Assembly (NCBI RefSeq): GCF_002892795.1
Contig: NZ_PJMC01000012.1
Location: 1-64,000 of the forward strand
Source: Arthrobacter sp. AFG20
Lineage (GTDB): Bacteria; Actinomycetota; Actinomycetes; Actinomycetales; Micrococcaceae
Reading direction: 5' to 3'
DNA length: 64,000 nucleotides
The notes below the pieces were generated by a model. It worked only from the letters and a program-made list of their open reading frames with translations, searched no databases and was not told where the DNA came from. Both the position numbers and the translations under genes were made by a program. Shown piece after piece: positions 54,542 to 63,635 of the stretch. Each line of letters opens with the position of its first letter. Within the stretch, counting starts at the first letter, position 1.

Positions 54542-55867
54542 ATGTCCGGACACACCACGCTCGCAGTTGCGGGCACGACCGCGAAGCGCAAAGAGGCGCG
54601 CACGGTCATCCTGTCCAGCTATCTGGGCAGCACCATCGAGTTCTACGACTTCCTGCTCTACGCCACGGCCGCCGCAGTGGCCTTCCCGAAAGTCTTCTTC
54701 ACCGGTGCCGACGAATGGGTGGGTGTCGTCGCCGCCTACGGCACCTTCGCAGCCGGTTACGTGGCGCGTCCCCTGGGCGGCGTGATCTTTGGCCACTTCG
54801 GTGACCGGATCGGCCGCAAGGGCATGCTCATCATTTCCATGGCAATGATGGGCATTGCCTCCACCCTCATCGGGCTGATCCCCGGCGCCAGTGTGATCGG
54901 CCCCTGGGGAGCAGTTCTCCTGGTGCTCCTGCGCGTCTGCCAAGGGATCGCCGTCGGCGGCGAATGGGGCGGAGCGGCACTGATGGCGCTGGAACACTCC
55001 GACCCCAAGCGGCGCGGCTTCGCCGCCTCCTTCGTCAACGCCGGTGCCCCCACCGGTGCGGTGCTCGGAACCGTTGTAATGGGGATCTTCTCCGCCCTGC
55101 CCCAGGATGCTTTCCTCGCCTGGGGATGGCGCGTGCCGTTCCTACTGTCCTTCGTGCTCCTGATTGTGGGCATGTTCGTGCGGCTGCGGGTAGCGGAAAG
55201 CCCGATTTTCGCTGAGGCCGTCGCCAGGGAAGGCGCCCAAGGCGCCAAGCGCAAAATCCCGCTGCTGGAGGTGTTGCGCCGCCCCAAGGCACTGATCATG
55301 ATCATGTTCGCCGGTGCCGCAGGCTTCGGGCTCCAGGTGGTGCTGCCCACATTCTCCGTGACCTACGCAGTGTCCAAGGGCGCTCCGCAACAGGGTGTCC
55401 TGTATGCCTTCGCCGGTGCCTCGGCGATCTCCATCCTGTTCGTCCTGCTGGGCGGCCGCTTGTCCGACCGGTTCGGCCGCCGTCCAGTGATGGTTGCAGG
55501 ACTGGCGCTGTTTATCGCCTACCTGTTCCCCATGTTTGGAATGCTCAGTTCCGGCAATGTCGGCCTGATCTTCCTGGCCTTCACAGTGGCCCTCATCCTC
55601 CACTCATCCCTCTACGGCCCGCTTGCAGCTTTCGTGTCCGAGCAGTTCGGCACCACCAACCGCTACACCGGTGCCGCCGTCGGATACCAGCTGGCCACCC
55701 TGATCGGCGCAGGATTTACCCCGGGCATCATCGCCGGTCTGTACAAGGACTCCGGCCAGAGCATCGTCCCCGTGGTGGTGTTCCTGTCTGTCATGGCAAT
55801 GGTGTCGATTGTTTTCATCCTGCTGACGCGGGAGTCTAAGAACAACGACCTCACTACGGTCCGTTAG
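54542..55867 (+). CDS. MHS-family (metabolite:H+ symporter) MFS transporter
   Basis: A 441-aa 12-TM major-facilitator protein. MHS signatures: SSYLGSTIEFYDFLLYATAAAVAFPKVFF, ARPLGGVIFGHFGDRIGRKGML, RVCQGIAVGGEWGGAALMALEHSDPKRRGFAASF. The family imports organic acids (shikimate, alpha-ketoglutarate, proline/betaine, dicarboxylates). It is inside the catabolic operon, so it presumably imports the acid activated by the next gene. ATG 54542 follows GAAGGA. Confidence 0.92.
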   Translation: MSGHTTLAVAGTTAKRKEARTVILSSYLGSTIEFYDFLLYATAAAVAFPKVFFTGADEWVGVVAAYGTFAAGYVARPLGGVIFGHFGDRIGRKGMLIISMAMMGIASTLIGLIPGASVIGPWGAVLLVLLRVCQGIAVGGEWGGAALMALEHSDPKRRGFAASFVNAGAPTGAVLGTVVMGIFSALPQDAFLAWGWRVPFLLSFVLLIVGMFVRLRVAESPIFAEAVAREGAQGAKRKIPLLEVLRRPKALIMIMFAGAAGFGLQVVLPTFSVTYAVSKGAPQQGVLYAFAGASAISILFVLLGGRLSDRFGRRPVMVAGLALFIAYLFPMFGMLSSGNVGLIFLAFTVALILHSSLYGPLAAFVSEQFGTTNRYTGAAVGYQLATLIGAGFTPGIIAGLYKDSGQSIVPVVVFLSVMAMVSIVFILLTRESKNNDLTTVR

Positions 55868-55878
55868 GAGAACCCATC

Positions 55879-57444
55879 ATGGACAACAACGGAGTTGGAT
55901 CCTGGCTGCACCGCCGCCGCGCCAAGTCAGGCCCGAAGGCAGCACTGGTCTCCGGAGCGCACACCCTGAGCTATGGCGAACTCGCAGACCGCACTGACCG
56001 GCTGGCCAATGCCCTCCACGACCGGGGAGTGGCCAGGGGGGACCGGGTGGCCTACCTCGGTGAGAACCACCACTCGTTCGTAGAGACCTTCTTTGCCTGC
56101 GGTCTCCTCGGGGCGATTTTTGTCCCGCTGAACACCCGGCTCGCCGCCCCGGAACTGCAGTTCCAGCTGCAGGACTCCGGGGCGCGGCTCCTTGTCAACG
56201 CCTCCGCCATCGACGCGCTGGCCGTCGCTTCTACGGAGGAAACCGTCGTGACCCGCCGCCTGGTAGTGGCGTCCGACGGCGTCACAGGGGGTTACGCAGC
56301 CCAGTCACCGTCTGGCCAGCCGCCCGCCGGCGTCGAACACTACGAGGAGGTGCTGGCAGCGGCAGCCGCGGTTCCCCTGGATGAACCGGTGAGCCTGGAC
56401 GACCCGGCGATGATCCTCTACACCTCCGGCACCACGGGCAAGCCCAAGGGCGCTCTGCTGACCCACGGCAACATCACTTGGAACTGCATCAACACTGTGG
56501 TGGACATGGACCTGAGCCGGAACGACGTTGCGCTCATGATCTCGCCGCTGTTCCACGTGGCCTCGCTGGACATGGGCCTCCTGCCCATGCTCCTCAAGGG
56601 CGCCACCGTAGTACTCGAAGCCAAGTTCGACGCCGGCCGGGTTCTTGAGGTGATCCAGCAGCACAAAGTCACCACCCTCAACGGCGTTCCCACCACGTTC
56701 CAGATGCTCTGCGACCACCCAGAGTGGCCGACGGCGGACCTCAGCTCCCTGGACAAACTCACCTGCGGTGGTTCGGCGGTTCCACGCAGAGTGCTGGACG
56801 CCTACGAGGCACGCGGCATTGGGTTCACCAGCAACTACGGCATGACCGAAACCGCGCCCGGCGCCACCATGCTGCCCGTGGCGCGGTCCAAGGACAAAGC
56901 CGGCTCGGCAGGCCTGCCCCAGTTCTTCACGGACGTGCGTATCGCCGACCCATTCGGCTGCGTGGTCGCCCCTGGCGAGGTGGGCGAAATCCAAATCTCC
57001 GGGCCCAACGTCATCAGCGGATACTGGAACCGCCCGGAGGCCAATGCGGAAAGCTATGCGGACTCGTCCTGGTTCCGCTCGGGCGACGTCGGCTATCAGG
57101 ACGACGAAGGGTTCCTGTTCGTCTCGGACCGGCTCAAGGACATGATCATCTCCGGCGGGGAGAACATCTACCCGGCAGAAGTTGAAGCAGCTATCATCGA
57201 ACTTTCCGCCGTAGGCAGCGTAGCCGTTATCGGGGTTGAAGATGACAAATGGGGTGAAGTGCCGCGCGCCATCGTCACGCTCCGCCAAGGTGCTTCACTC
57301 AGCGAAGAACAATTGCGGTCCCATCTTGAGGGACGACTGGCCCGCTACAAGATCCCAAAATCCGTGGTCTTCGTGGATGAAATGCCCCGCACGGCGAGCG
57401 GCAAAATCCGCAAGATGGAGCTTAGAACGCAATTTGCGCAATGA
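55879..57444 (+). CDS. Acyl-CoA ligase (AMP-binding family)
   Basis: A 521-aa ANL-superfamily ligase. A3 loop YTSGTTGKPKGA, A5 GMTETAPGA, A7 SGDVGYQDDEGFLFVSDRLKDMIISGGENIYPAEVE and the A10 lysine in PRTASGKIRK. It would activate the imported carboxylic acid as CoA thioester. The start is 11 nt past the transporter stop. No terminator is evident in the 170 nt downstream. Confidence 0.92.
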   Translation: MDNNGVGSWLHRRRAKSGPKAALVSGAHTLSYGELADRTDRLANALHDRGVARGDRVAYLGENHHSFVETFFACGLLGAIFVPLNTRLAAPELQFQLQDSGARLLVNASAIDALAVASTEETVVTRRLVVASDGVTGGYAAQSPSGQPPAGVEHYEEVLAAAAAVPLDEPVSLDDPAMILYTSGTTGKPKGALLTHGNITWNCINTVVDMDLSRNDVALMISPLFHVASLDMGLLPMLLKGATVVLEAKFDAGRVLEVIQQHKVTTLNGVPTTFQMLCDHPEWPTADLSSLDKLTCGGSAVPRRVLDAYEARGIGFTSNYGMTETAPGATMLPVARSKDKAGSAGLPQFFTDVRIADPFGCVVAPGEVGEIQISGPNVISGYWNRPEANAESYADSSWFRSGDVGYQDDEGFLFVSDRLKDMIISGGENIYPAEVEAAIIELSAVGSVAVIGVEDDKWGEVPRAIVTLRQGASLSEEQLRSHLEGRLARYKIPKSVVFVDEMPRTASGKIRKMELRTQFAQ

Positions 57445-57616
57445 CTTTCCCCGCCTCTGGCAGCCTGTCAATCCACCGCCTTTGAGCGCCAGCACGAGGG
57501 CATTCCGTTGCTCTACCTTGATGGGACATTCGAGGGTGGGGTGGGATTTTAGGGCTGTTCAGGGGCAAGTACAGGCTCTAAGCTTTTGCCTCACCCACCA
57601 GCTTTAGGAGGCACTT

Positions 57617-58075
57617 GTGCACAGCGCTGACCAGATGGACCGAGCGGTTCAGACTCATCACCTCCAAGAAGCCCTCCGCGGGCGCATGGTTAGGGGCAGG
57701 GAGTGGGCTACCCCCGGCGTCGAAGCGGCCCTTCGGCGGGCTTTGGCAGGTATCGATACCGGCCTGGAAGCAGCGTCACCACGCTTGCAGGCGAGCCTGC
57801 GGATCATTGCAGATGAGCTGGCCGGGAAAGTGGAAGCAACAACGCCCCGGCTTCACGAGCGGATCGCGAGGCTGATCCCCGCGGCTGAGCTCCGGCCGCA
57901 AGCGATCCCAGCAGGAAGGAAGCCCAGGACGATCTGGTGGCTTGCAGCGGCGATAGTGGCTATTGCCGGGGGCGTCGTCCTGTGGCGGGCAGTGCGCCCG
58001 GTTCCCGAACCGGAAGTCGCACCTGAGGGTGAAACGGCCGGGGATCGGCCGCCTCAAGTGCAACCTGACGTATAA
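57617..58075 (+). CDS. Single-pass membrane protein of unknown function
   Basis: A 152-aa protein: a charged, amphipathic N-terminal part (about 100 residues with GREWATPGVEAALRRALAGIDTGLEAASPRL), one membrane helix at about 107-125 (WWLAAAIVAIAGGVVLW), and a short acidic Pro-rich tail. GTG 57617 has TAGGAGG 5 nt upstream. No domain recognised; the architecture resembles actinobacterial small envelope proteins. Confidence 0.6.
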   Translation: MHSADQMDRAVQTHHLQEALRGRMVRGREWATPGVEAALRRALAGIDTGLEAASPRLQASLRIIADELAGKVEATTPRLHERIARLIPAAELRPQAIPAGRKPRTIWWLAAAIVAIAGGVVLWRAVRPVPEPEVAPEGETAGDRPPQVQPDV

Positions 58076-58247
58076 GACAACTAGCCCCGCCGCATGCGCA
58101 AATCCGCTGTCGGTAGCGTCGGGCCGGTTGGCATCCAGCCAACCTTACTGGCGGGTAAGGCTTATGTTCGACGGATGCAGCGGCTAGCCTTGCGACGGTG
58201 GCCCGGGACAACCATCTTGGGCAAGAAACTTGCGGAGGACCGGACTT
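58076..58247. other. Intergenic stretch with no supported gene
   Basis: Frames here lack a ribosome binding site and known similarity, and one plus-strand frame runs into the next gene out of register. GGTTGGCATCCAGCCAACC (from 58131) is a 7-bp hairpin. Nothing else seen. Confidence 0.5.
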
Positions 58248-58544
58248 ATGGCAAGGGCAGTGGCGTTTTCCATGACGGCTATGCCCAAAAACGGTGCACA
58301 GGGCAGCTTCCGCAACACCGTGTTGAGCCTGAAGACAGATGACCTTCAGGACTGCATCCTGTCCGTGTTTCATATCGGCGACTCGTACGCACTGTTCAGT
58401 GGCGAAGCCCTCCCCGCCCCGCACACGACCACCAACGCCGACCTCCGGGAGTACCTGCTCCGCCGGCTCGCCGGAGACGACACCGGCTTGGACCTCGAGG
58501 TAAAGATCGCCCGGGTTTCAGAATCCGTCCGCTCCCGGTCGTGA
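58248..58544 (+). CDS. Small 98-aa protein of unknown function
   Basis: A 98-aa protein with KTDDLQDCILSVFHIGDSYALFSGEALPAPHTTTNADLREYLLRRLAG as the most structured part. ATG 58248 has GGAGG 9 nt upstream. It is not recognised as any family. The terminator at 58644-58678 lies downstream. A weak similarity to stress-associated DUFs is possible but unproven. Confidence 0.5.
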   Translation: MARAVAFSMTAMPKNGAQGSFRNTVLSLKTDDLQDCILSVFHIGDSYALFSGEALPAPHTTTNADLREYLLRRLAGDDTGLDLEVKIARVSESVRSRS

Positions 58545-58643
58545 CCTCAACCACCGACCGTTGGATCGGGGTGTATGGCTCCTGGGGCAGAAGCTGTGAC
58601 GCGGTGAAAGTCAGCCAGCAGATGGTGCACGTAATGCCGACAC

Positions 58644-58678
58644 GTGAAAGGGTGCCCAGACGCGGTGCACCCTTTCAC
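58644..58678. terminator. Bidirectional terminator between the 98-aa gene and csbD
   Basis: A perfect 12-bp stem GTGAAAGGGTGC/GCACCCTTTCAC with an 11-nt loop lies between convergent genes. On the plus strand TTGTGTT follows. Confidence 0.75.
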
Positions 58679-58689
58679 TTGTGTTCGGG

Positions 58690-58866
58690 TCAGTCCTTCT
58701 TGAAGGCGTCCTTGACCTTCTCGCCGGCCTGCTTCAAATCACCCTTGGCCTGATCGGCCTGGCCTTCTGCGCGCAGGCTTTCATCGCCGGATGCGGCGCC
58801 TGCCGCTTCCTTGCCCTTGCCGCTGGCCTTCTCAGCGGCGTTCTCGATCTTGTCGCCTAGTCCCAT
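58690..58866 (-). CDS. CsbD-family stress protein
   Basis: A 58-aa, highly charged protein, MGLGDKIENAAEKASGKGKE at the start and KGDLKQAGEKVKDAFKKD at the end, matching the CsbD-like family induced by general stress in Gram-positive bacteria. AGAGGAGG precedes ATG 58866. Molecular function of the family is not settled. Confidence 0.88.
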   Translation of the reverse strand: MGLGDKIENAAEKASGKGKEAAGAASGDESLRAEGQADQAKGDLKQAGEKVKDAFKKD

Positions 58867-59084
58867 GGTGTTTCCTCCTCTGGTTGGCGGCCGTTCGATG
58901 CGGCCATACAGACAAGCCAAGCATGCTTAGCATTCCGTTTCAAACCCTGGAGCGTACTGGCGGCAGGAAGATGGATCCCACTGTTGCCCGCATAATCGCT
59001 GAAGGAGATCGGCAGGCGCGGGGTGAGCACGCTATCAGCCGCCGAGCTTCCTGACGCCGGATTTTTGGCGTGCGAATGATTTGA
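58867..59084. other. Intergenic stretch carrying the csbD promoter
   Basis: About 218 nt upstream of csbD and downstream of a lipoprotein gene. A 27-codon frame at 58971-59054 has a purine-rich sequence too close to its ATG to be a convincing gene. No clear promoter boxes were assigned. Confidence 0.4.
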
Positions 59085-59807
59085 CTATTTGTATGCCAGG
59101 CTGAGCAGCAGGGCCTTGAGCTGGCGGAACTTCGTGGTTGCCATCCACGCTTTGGCCGCGTCGGGGGTTGCGAAGGCGGGCTTCTTCTCATCGTCGAAGA
59201 CCACGAAGGCAGACGTGACCCCGTTGGGCAGGAGAACCTGGTTGGTTCCGGAATTGTCCTGGGAGGGCAGAAACTCGTGGGCGAGCCTGACGTCCATGAA
59301 ATAGTGCAGGCTGCCGGCGATGACGTCGTAACCGAACCCGAACTCGGTGGTTTTGCCGGCCTTATCAGTGATCCCGGGCACAGGCGTGTGTTCCAGGACG
59401 GTCCGCTTGGCGGGGCCGGCGGCGGCATCGCCGTACATGCCGCTGAGGACGCGGGCCACTTCGGACCCAGAGCTGTCCGCCACGACGGCCACCACGGAAC
59501 CGGCCTTGTCCTTCTCAGTCAAGTACGGGCCCTGCTCGGTCCTGACTTTCCAGTCGGCTGGGTAAGTGAATGAGATGTGCCCGTCAGGGAAGGTGAAACT
59601 TTGCGTTTGCTGGGACGTTTCCGCGCCGGGAGCAGTTGCGGACGGGGTTGTTGCCGGCGCCGGTTCAGCCGTGGATGTTGGAGTAACCACTGTGGTTGTG
59701 ACGGGCTGCTGCGGACTGCCCTGCTGAGCGGTACAGGCAGTGCTGGAGAGCACCATGCCTGCCAGAGTGGCTGCCGCCAACGAATGGTGCATGCTGCGTG
59801 TCTTCAA
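59085..59807 (-). CDS. Secreted lipoprotein of unknown function
   Basis: A 240-aa lipoprotein with signal peptide and lipobox Cys25 (SSTAC), a Thr/Pro/Ala-rich linker (about 30-65), then a domain beginning FTFPDGHISFTYPADWKV, as in PsbP/Mog1-like lipoproteins of actinobacteria, and ending near TTKFRQLKALLLSLAYK. TTG 59807 has GGAG 5 nt upstream; ATG 59792 is a possible alternative. Confidence 0.7.
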   Translation of the reverse strand: MKTRSMHHSLAAATLAGMVLSSTACTAQQGSPQQPVTTTVVTPTSTAEPAPATTPSATAPGAETSQQTQSFTFPDGHISFTYPADWKVRTEQGPYLTEKDKAGSVVAVVADSSGSEVARVLSGMYGDAAAGPAKRTVLEHTPVPGITDKAGKTTEFGFGYDVIAGSLHYFMDVRLAHEFLPSQDNSGTNQVLLPNGVTSAFVVFDDEKKPAFATPDAAKAWMATTKFRQLKALLLSLAYK

Positions 59808-59924
59808 TTTGTCTCCAAAGGAAGTGCGCGGACAGGGCGTACAGAGAATACCGCTCCCGCCTGCTCCTGGACATGCCCCGACCGTTAGCGCAAGGCAGGG
59901 GCTGCATGGTTCTTAAACAGAGCG

Positions 59925-59959
59925 CAGGGCCGGCGGAGAACCGCCGGCCCTGCACTTTT
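59925..59959. terminator. Terminator downstream of the arabinofuranosidase operon
   Basis: A perfect 12-bp stem CAGGGCCGGCGG/CCGCCGGCCCTG with an AGAA loop. On the plus strand it is followed by CACTTTT; it lies about 80 nt after the GH43 gene stop and so can end that minus-strand operon. The remaining 225-nt gap contains the lipoprotein promoter region. Confidence 0.75.
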
Positions 59960-60032
59960 GCAACCACCACATCACCAGTGATCTGCACTCACCCGCACGC
60001 CATGCGTGACGGAGTCTTTAGAAGTGGAGCCT

Positions 60033-61487
60033 CTAGGACCGCAGGAAGAACGTGGCCGCAGCCCGCTCGTTCTTGCCCACCTTCGCCAATACGAGGGCAC
60101 CGTCCCGGAGCACCAGGTAGGAACCAGGCACGTCGACTGACTCGAAGGAGGCGCCCGCGGCGTCCGAGAGGCCACCCCGCTGAAGGAAGGCCGACGACGA
60201 TCCCTCCGTGGAGGCGATCGAAACCGCTGACCCCTGCACCCGGAGATAACGGCCCTTGGTCAGGACAGGTTCGATGACCACCGAGTTCTTCTTGGCGTAC
60301 CCCGGGGCGAGCCGGAACTGGGACGCACCCAGCGCCGGGGAGGAAGCGGCGGTGACGGTGACGCCGTCGTGCGCCAGGAAAGTACCCGAAGCAGAGGCGG
60401 GTTCCAAGCGGACCGGCAGTTCGCCGTCGCCTACCGGTACACCGAAGTTCGGTGTGCCGTCCGCGTTCCAGTACAGCCGCTGCACCCGGGCGTGCCGGTT
60501 GGGGTCGTACAGCGGATCGCCCACGATGTTGCGGTAAGACCGGGCGTGGTACACGAGCACGTCCTTGCCGGCCTCGTCAACGGTGAAGGAGTTGTGGCCG
60601 GGGCCGTACTGCTTCGATCCCTCGTTGGTGGTGAACACCGGAGTGGGTGTCTTGGTCCAGGATGCCGCGTTGAGCAGGTCGGCGCCGGCATCCGCCGTCA
60701 GGAGGCCCATGCAGTAGTTGGCGTCCGTGGCGCTCGCGGAGAAGGTGACGAAGATCCGGCCGTTCCGCTTGATCACCGCGGCGCCTTCGTTGACCTTGTA
60801 GCCGCGGGTCTCCCAGTCCAGCGTCGGAACGGCAATGCGCACCGGGGTGCTGGAGAGCGTCGACGGCGACGACATGGAGGCAATGTACAGGCTGGAGTTC
60901 ACGCCGGTGTCGCTCTGCGCCCATAGCAGATACCGAGTCCCGGCGTGCTCGAACGTGGTGGCATCCAGCGAGAACGTGTCGGCGTGCGTGTGCACCCGGA
61001 CCGGTGCGCCCCAGACGGCGTTGGTCGGGTCCGCCGCGTCCGTGGAAATCACGTAGATCCGCACCCGGAAGACGTCGCTGCTGTCGCCGGCGGCGAAGTA
61101 GATGTGCCACTGGCCATCGAAGTGGTGTAGCTCGGGTGCCCAGATGTGGCCGCCCATGGTTCCGGAGGCGGGCCGCGTCCAGACGACCGCTTCCGACGCG
61201 CTGCCGAGCCCAGCGATGGTGGGGGAGGAGCGGACGACGATGCGGTTGTACTCGGGCACGGAGCCGGTGAAGTAGTACTTGCCGTCCGTGTGCTTCATGA
61301 GCCACGGGTCCGCACGCTGCGGCACCACGGGGTTGATCAGCGGAGCTGAATCGACGGCGGCGGCAGCGGCGGGCGCCGCCAGCAAGGCTCCGCCTCCGGC
61401 TCCCGCAACAGCGAAGGCTGCTGCTGCGGCGGTCCCGGAGCCGAGGAAGAGCCGGCGGGAGAACTGGCGGTTGACGGAATCATTCAT
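60033..61487 (-). CDS. Tat-exported GH43 arabinofuranosidase with C-terminal AbfB (CBM42) domain
   Basis: A 484-aa secreted enzyme. Twin-arginine signal NRQFSRRLFLGSG, then a five-bladed GH43 domain: Asp base in RADPWLMKHTDGKYYFTGS, GGHIWAPELHHFDGQWHIYFAAG, Asp in LDATTFEHAG and acid Glu in KVNEGAAVIKRNGR. The last 130 residues (SVVIEPVLTKGRYLRV, then SSAFLQRGGLSDAAGASFES) are an AbfB arabinose-binding domain. GH43 plus CBM42 is the arrangement of exo-1,5-alpha-L-arabinofuranosidases. ATG 61487 has AAAGGA 10 nt upstream. Confidence 0.87.
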   Translation of the reverse strand: MNDSVNRQFSRRLFLGSGTAAAAAFAVAGAGGGALLAAPAAAAAVDSAPLINPVVPQRADPWLMKHTDGKYYFTGSVPEYNRIVVRSSPTIAGLGSASEAVVWTRPASGTMGGHIWAPELHHFDGQWHIYFAAGDSSDVFRVRIYVISTDAADPTNAVWGAPVRVHTHADTFSLDATTFEHAGTRYLLWAQSDTGVNSSLYIASMSSPSTLSSTPVRIAVPTLDWETRGYKVNEGAAVIKRNGRIFVTFSASATDANYCMGLLTADAGADLLNAASWTKTPTPVFTTNEGSKQYGPGHNSFTVDEAGKDVLVYHARSYRNIVGDPLYDPNRHARVQRLYWNADGTPNFGVPVGDGELPVRLEPASASGTFLAHDGVTVTAASSPALGASQFRLAPGYAKKNSVVIEPVLTKGRYLRVQGSAVSIASTEGSSSAFLQRGGLSDAAGASFESVDVPGSYLVLRDGALVLAKVGKNERAAATFFLRS

Positions 61488-61504
61488 GCTGAAAAAGTCC
61501 TTTC

Positions 61505-61556
61505 GACGTGCGGGAGTGACGTGCGGGAGTGACGTGCGGAGATGACGCGTGGGAGG
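61505..61556. repeat. Four tandem 13-nt repeats between permease and arabinofuranosidase genes
   Basis: GACGTGCGGGAGT occurs at 61505-61517 and 61518-61530, then diverged as GACGTGCGGAGAT (61531-61543) and GACGCGTGGGAGG (61544-61556). A short decaying minisatellite in the 88-nt gap. Confidence 0.75.
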
Positions 61557-61575
61557 GGCGGGAGGGGTCAGGCAG

Positions 61576-62592
61576 TCAGCCGGCCTTCCGGGCGAAGAGC
61601 CGCTGCAGCAGGATGAAGACGAGGAGCAGGCCGCCGATGACGATCTTGGTCCACCAGGAGCTGAGCGTTCCGTCGTAGGCGATGAAGGTCTGCACAATCC
61701 CCAGCACCAGAACGCCGACGACGGATCCCAGGACGTAGCCGGTGCCGCCCGTCAGCAGGGTGCCGCCGATGACCACGGCCGCGATAGCGTCGAGCTCCAT
61801 GCCCTGGGCCGCGAGGCTGTAGCCGGAGAGGCTGTAGAAGGAGAACAGGATCCCCGCGATGGCCGAGCACAGGCCGCTCAGGGCGTAGACCAGGACCTTG
61901 GTGGCCTTCACGGGAAGGCCCATCAGCATTGCGGAGTGTTCGTTGCCGCCGATCGCGTAGACCGTCCGGCCGAAGCGGGTGTGGTGCAGGACGAAGAAGG
62001 CCGCGGCCACAATGCCCAGCGCCAGGAGGACGCCCGGCGAGACGAAGAGGTCCCCGGGCAGCGGGATCTGCGCCTGCGCCATGCCGGTGAAGAAGCCTTC
62101 GGTAACCGGGATCGAGTCGAGGCTGATGACGTAGCAGAGGCCGCGGGCCAGGAACATGCCCGCCAGCGTCACGATGAAGGGCTGGATGTCGAAGTACTGG
62201 ATGATCAGCCCCATCAGGAGCCCCAGCCCGCCGCCGATGAGCAGCACCAGGACGATGACGGCCCCAGCGTTCCAGCCCTGCTGCAGCAGCGTGGCGCTCA
62301 CCATCATGGACAGCGCGACGACGGCCCCCACCGACAGGTCGATGCCGCCGGTAAGGATCACGAAGGTCATGCCGACGGCGAGCACAATGAGGAAGGTGTT
62401 GTCGATGAACAGGTTCAGGAACACCTGGCCGGAGAGGAAGCTCGGGTACATCCCCGCTCCCACCGCGAACATGGCGATGAACAGGCCCACAGTGGCAAGC
62501 GTCGGCGCGTAGCGCGCGCCCCCGCGGAGGCGGCTGCGCGCCGGTGACGGCTTCTTGACGGTCAGGGGCGTAAGCGTGGACAGAGGGGACAT
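61576..62592 (-). CDS. Sugar ABC transporter permease (YjfF type)
   Basis: A 338-aa CUT2 permease. Hallmarks: [64 protein letters not shown] and VVIGGTLLTGGTGYVLGSVVG. It is the second permease of a transporter with two different permeases, like the galactofuranose system YtfQRT-YjfF. It overlaps the first permease gene by one base (TAATG). Confidence 0.9.
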   Translation of the reverse strand: MSPLSTLTPLTVKKPSPARSRLRGGARYAPTLATVGLFIAMFAVGAGMYPSFLSGQVFLNLFIDNTFLIVLAVGMTFVILTGGIDLSVGAVVALSMMVSATLLQQGWNAGAVIVLVLLIGGGLGLLMGLIIQYFDIQPFIVTLAGMFLARGLCYVISLDSIPVTEGFFTGMAQAQIPLPGDLFVSPGVLLALGIVAAAFFVLHHTRFGRTVYAIGGNEHSAMLMGLPVKATKVLVYALSGLCSAIAGILFSFYSLSGYSLAAQGMELDAIAAVVIGGTLLTGGTGYVLGSVVGVLVLGIVQTFIAYDGTLSSWWTKIVIGGLLLVFILLQRLFARKAG

Positions 62593-63635
62593 TAGATGGC
62601 GACCTTTTCCTTTACGGCTTCCTGAGCGGCGGGCTTGGGTGCCGCCTTGAGGCGGGTGAACAGGTTCCGCGCCTTCGGCGCCTGCAGGAGGCATACGGTG
62701 ATGACCACGAGCGCCTTGAACACCAGAGTCACCTCCGGCGGGATGCCCAGGGTGTAGACGGTGGTGGTCAGCGTCTGGATGATGAAGGCCCCGACGACGG
62801 TTCCCACCAGGGTGTACCGCCCGCCTGCCAGCGAGGTGCCGCCAATGACCACGGCCAGGATGGCGTCCATTTCGATGTACAGGCCGGCGTTGTTGGCGTC
62901 GGCCGCCGTGACGTTGGAGCTGATCATCAGGCCGGCGATTGCGGCGCAGACGGCGCTGAAGACGTAGACGATCCAGATGATGTTGCGGGCGCGGAGCCCG
63001 GCCAGGCGGCTGGCGACGGGGTTGATGCCGACGGCCTCGATCAGGGTTCCCAGTGCGGTGCGCCGGGTAAGGACGGCGGCCAGGGCAAAAACGGCCGCGG
63101 TGATCAGGATGGAGATCGGCAGAGTGAACAGGTACCCGGCGCCGATCGACTTGTAGGAGTCGTTCGACACGGAGACGATCTGCCCGCCCGTGATGAGCTG
63201 GGCCACGCCGCGGCCCGCCGTCATCAGCACCAGGGTGGCGATGATCGGCTGGACGCCGATGGTGGACACCAGGAAGCCGTTCCACACACCAAGGGCAAGG
63301 CCGGCGACGACGGCGATGAGGACCGCCGTCGCGGCCGTCACCGGGGAGCCGGGCTCGGGGGATGCGGCGATGTAAGCACACGAGGCCGCGCCGGCGATCG
63401 CCACCACTGCCCCCACTGAAAGGTCGATACCGCGGGTGGCGATGACCAGGGTCATGCCCAGGGCAATGAGGATGGTGGGCGCGCCGTTGCGCATGATGTC
63501 GATCAGGCTGCCGTAGAGGTGCCCGTCCTGCATCCGGAGGCTCATGAAGTCGGGCCTGAAGACCTGGTTCAGCAGCAGCAGCGCTGCGAGGGCAATCACC
63601 GGCCACGCAAGGCGGTGTTTCGAAAGGGATTTCAC
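62592..63635 (-). CDS. Sugar ABC transporter permease (YtfT type)
   Basis: A 347-aa CUT2 permease: [53 protein letters not shown] and [31 protein letters not shown] 63635 overlaps the upstream ATPase stop by GTGA. Together with YjfF-like partner and downstream GH43 enzyme, import of arabinose or arabino-oligosaccharide is likely. Confidence 0.9.
   Translation of the reverse strand: MKSLSKHRLAWPVIALAALLLLNQVFRPDFMSLRMQDGHLYGSLIDIMRNGAPTILIALGMTLVIATRGIDLSVGAVVAIAGAASCAYIAASPEPGSPVTAATAVLIAVVAGLALGVWNGFLVSTIGVQPIIATLVLMTAGRGVAQLITGGQIVSVSNDSYKSIGAGYLFTLPISILITAAVFALAAVLTRRTALGTLIEAVGINPVASRLAGLRARNIIWIVYVFSAVCAAIAGLMISSNVTAADANNAGLYIEMDAILAVVIGGTSLAGGRYTLVGTVVGAFIIQTLTTTVYTLGIPPEVTLVFKALVVITVCLLQAPKARNLFTRLKAAPKPAAQEAVKEKVAI

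Noticed and set aside
58971..59054. Possible 27-aa peptide upstream of csbD
   Set aside because: The GGAAG sequence directly abuts the ATG, leaving no spacing; no other support.
61549..62547. 332-codon plus-strand frame opposite the YjfF-type permease
   Set aside because: His/Asp/Gly/Gln-rich shadow of membrane-segment codons; no initiation signal.
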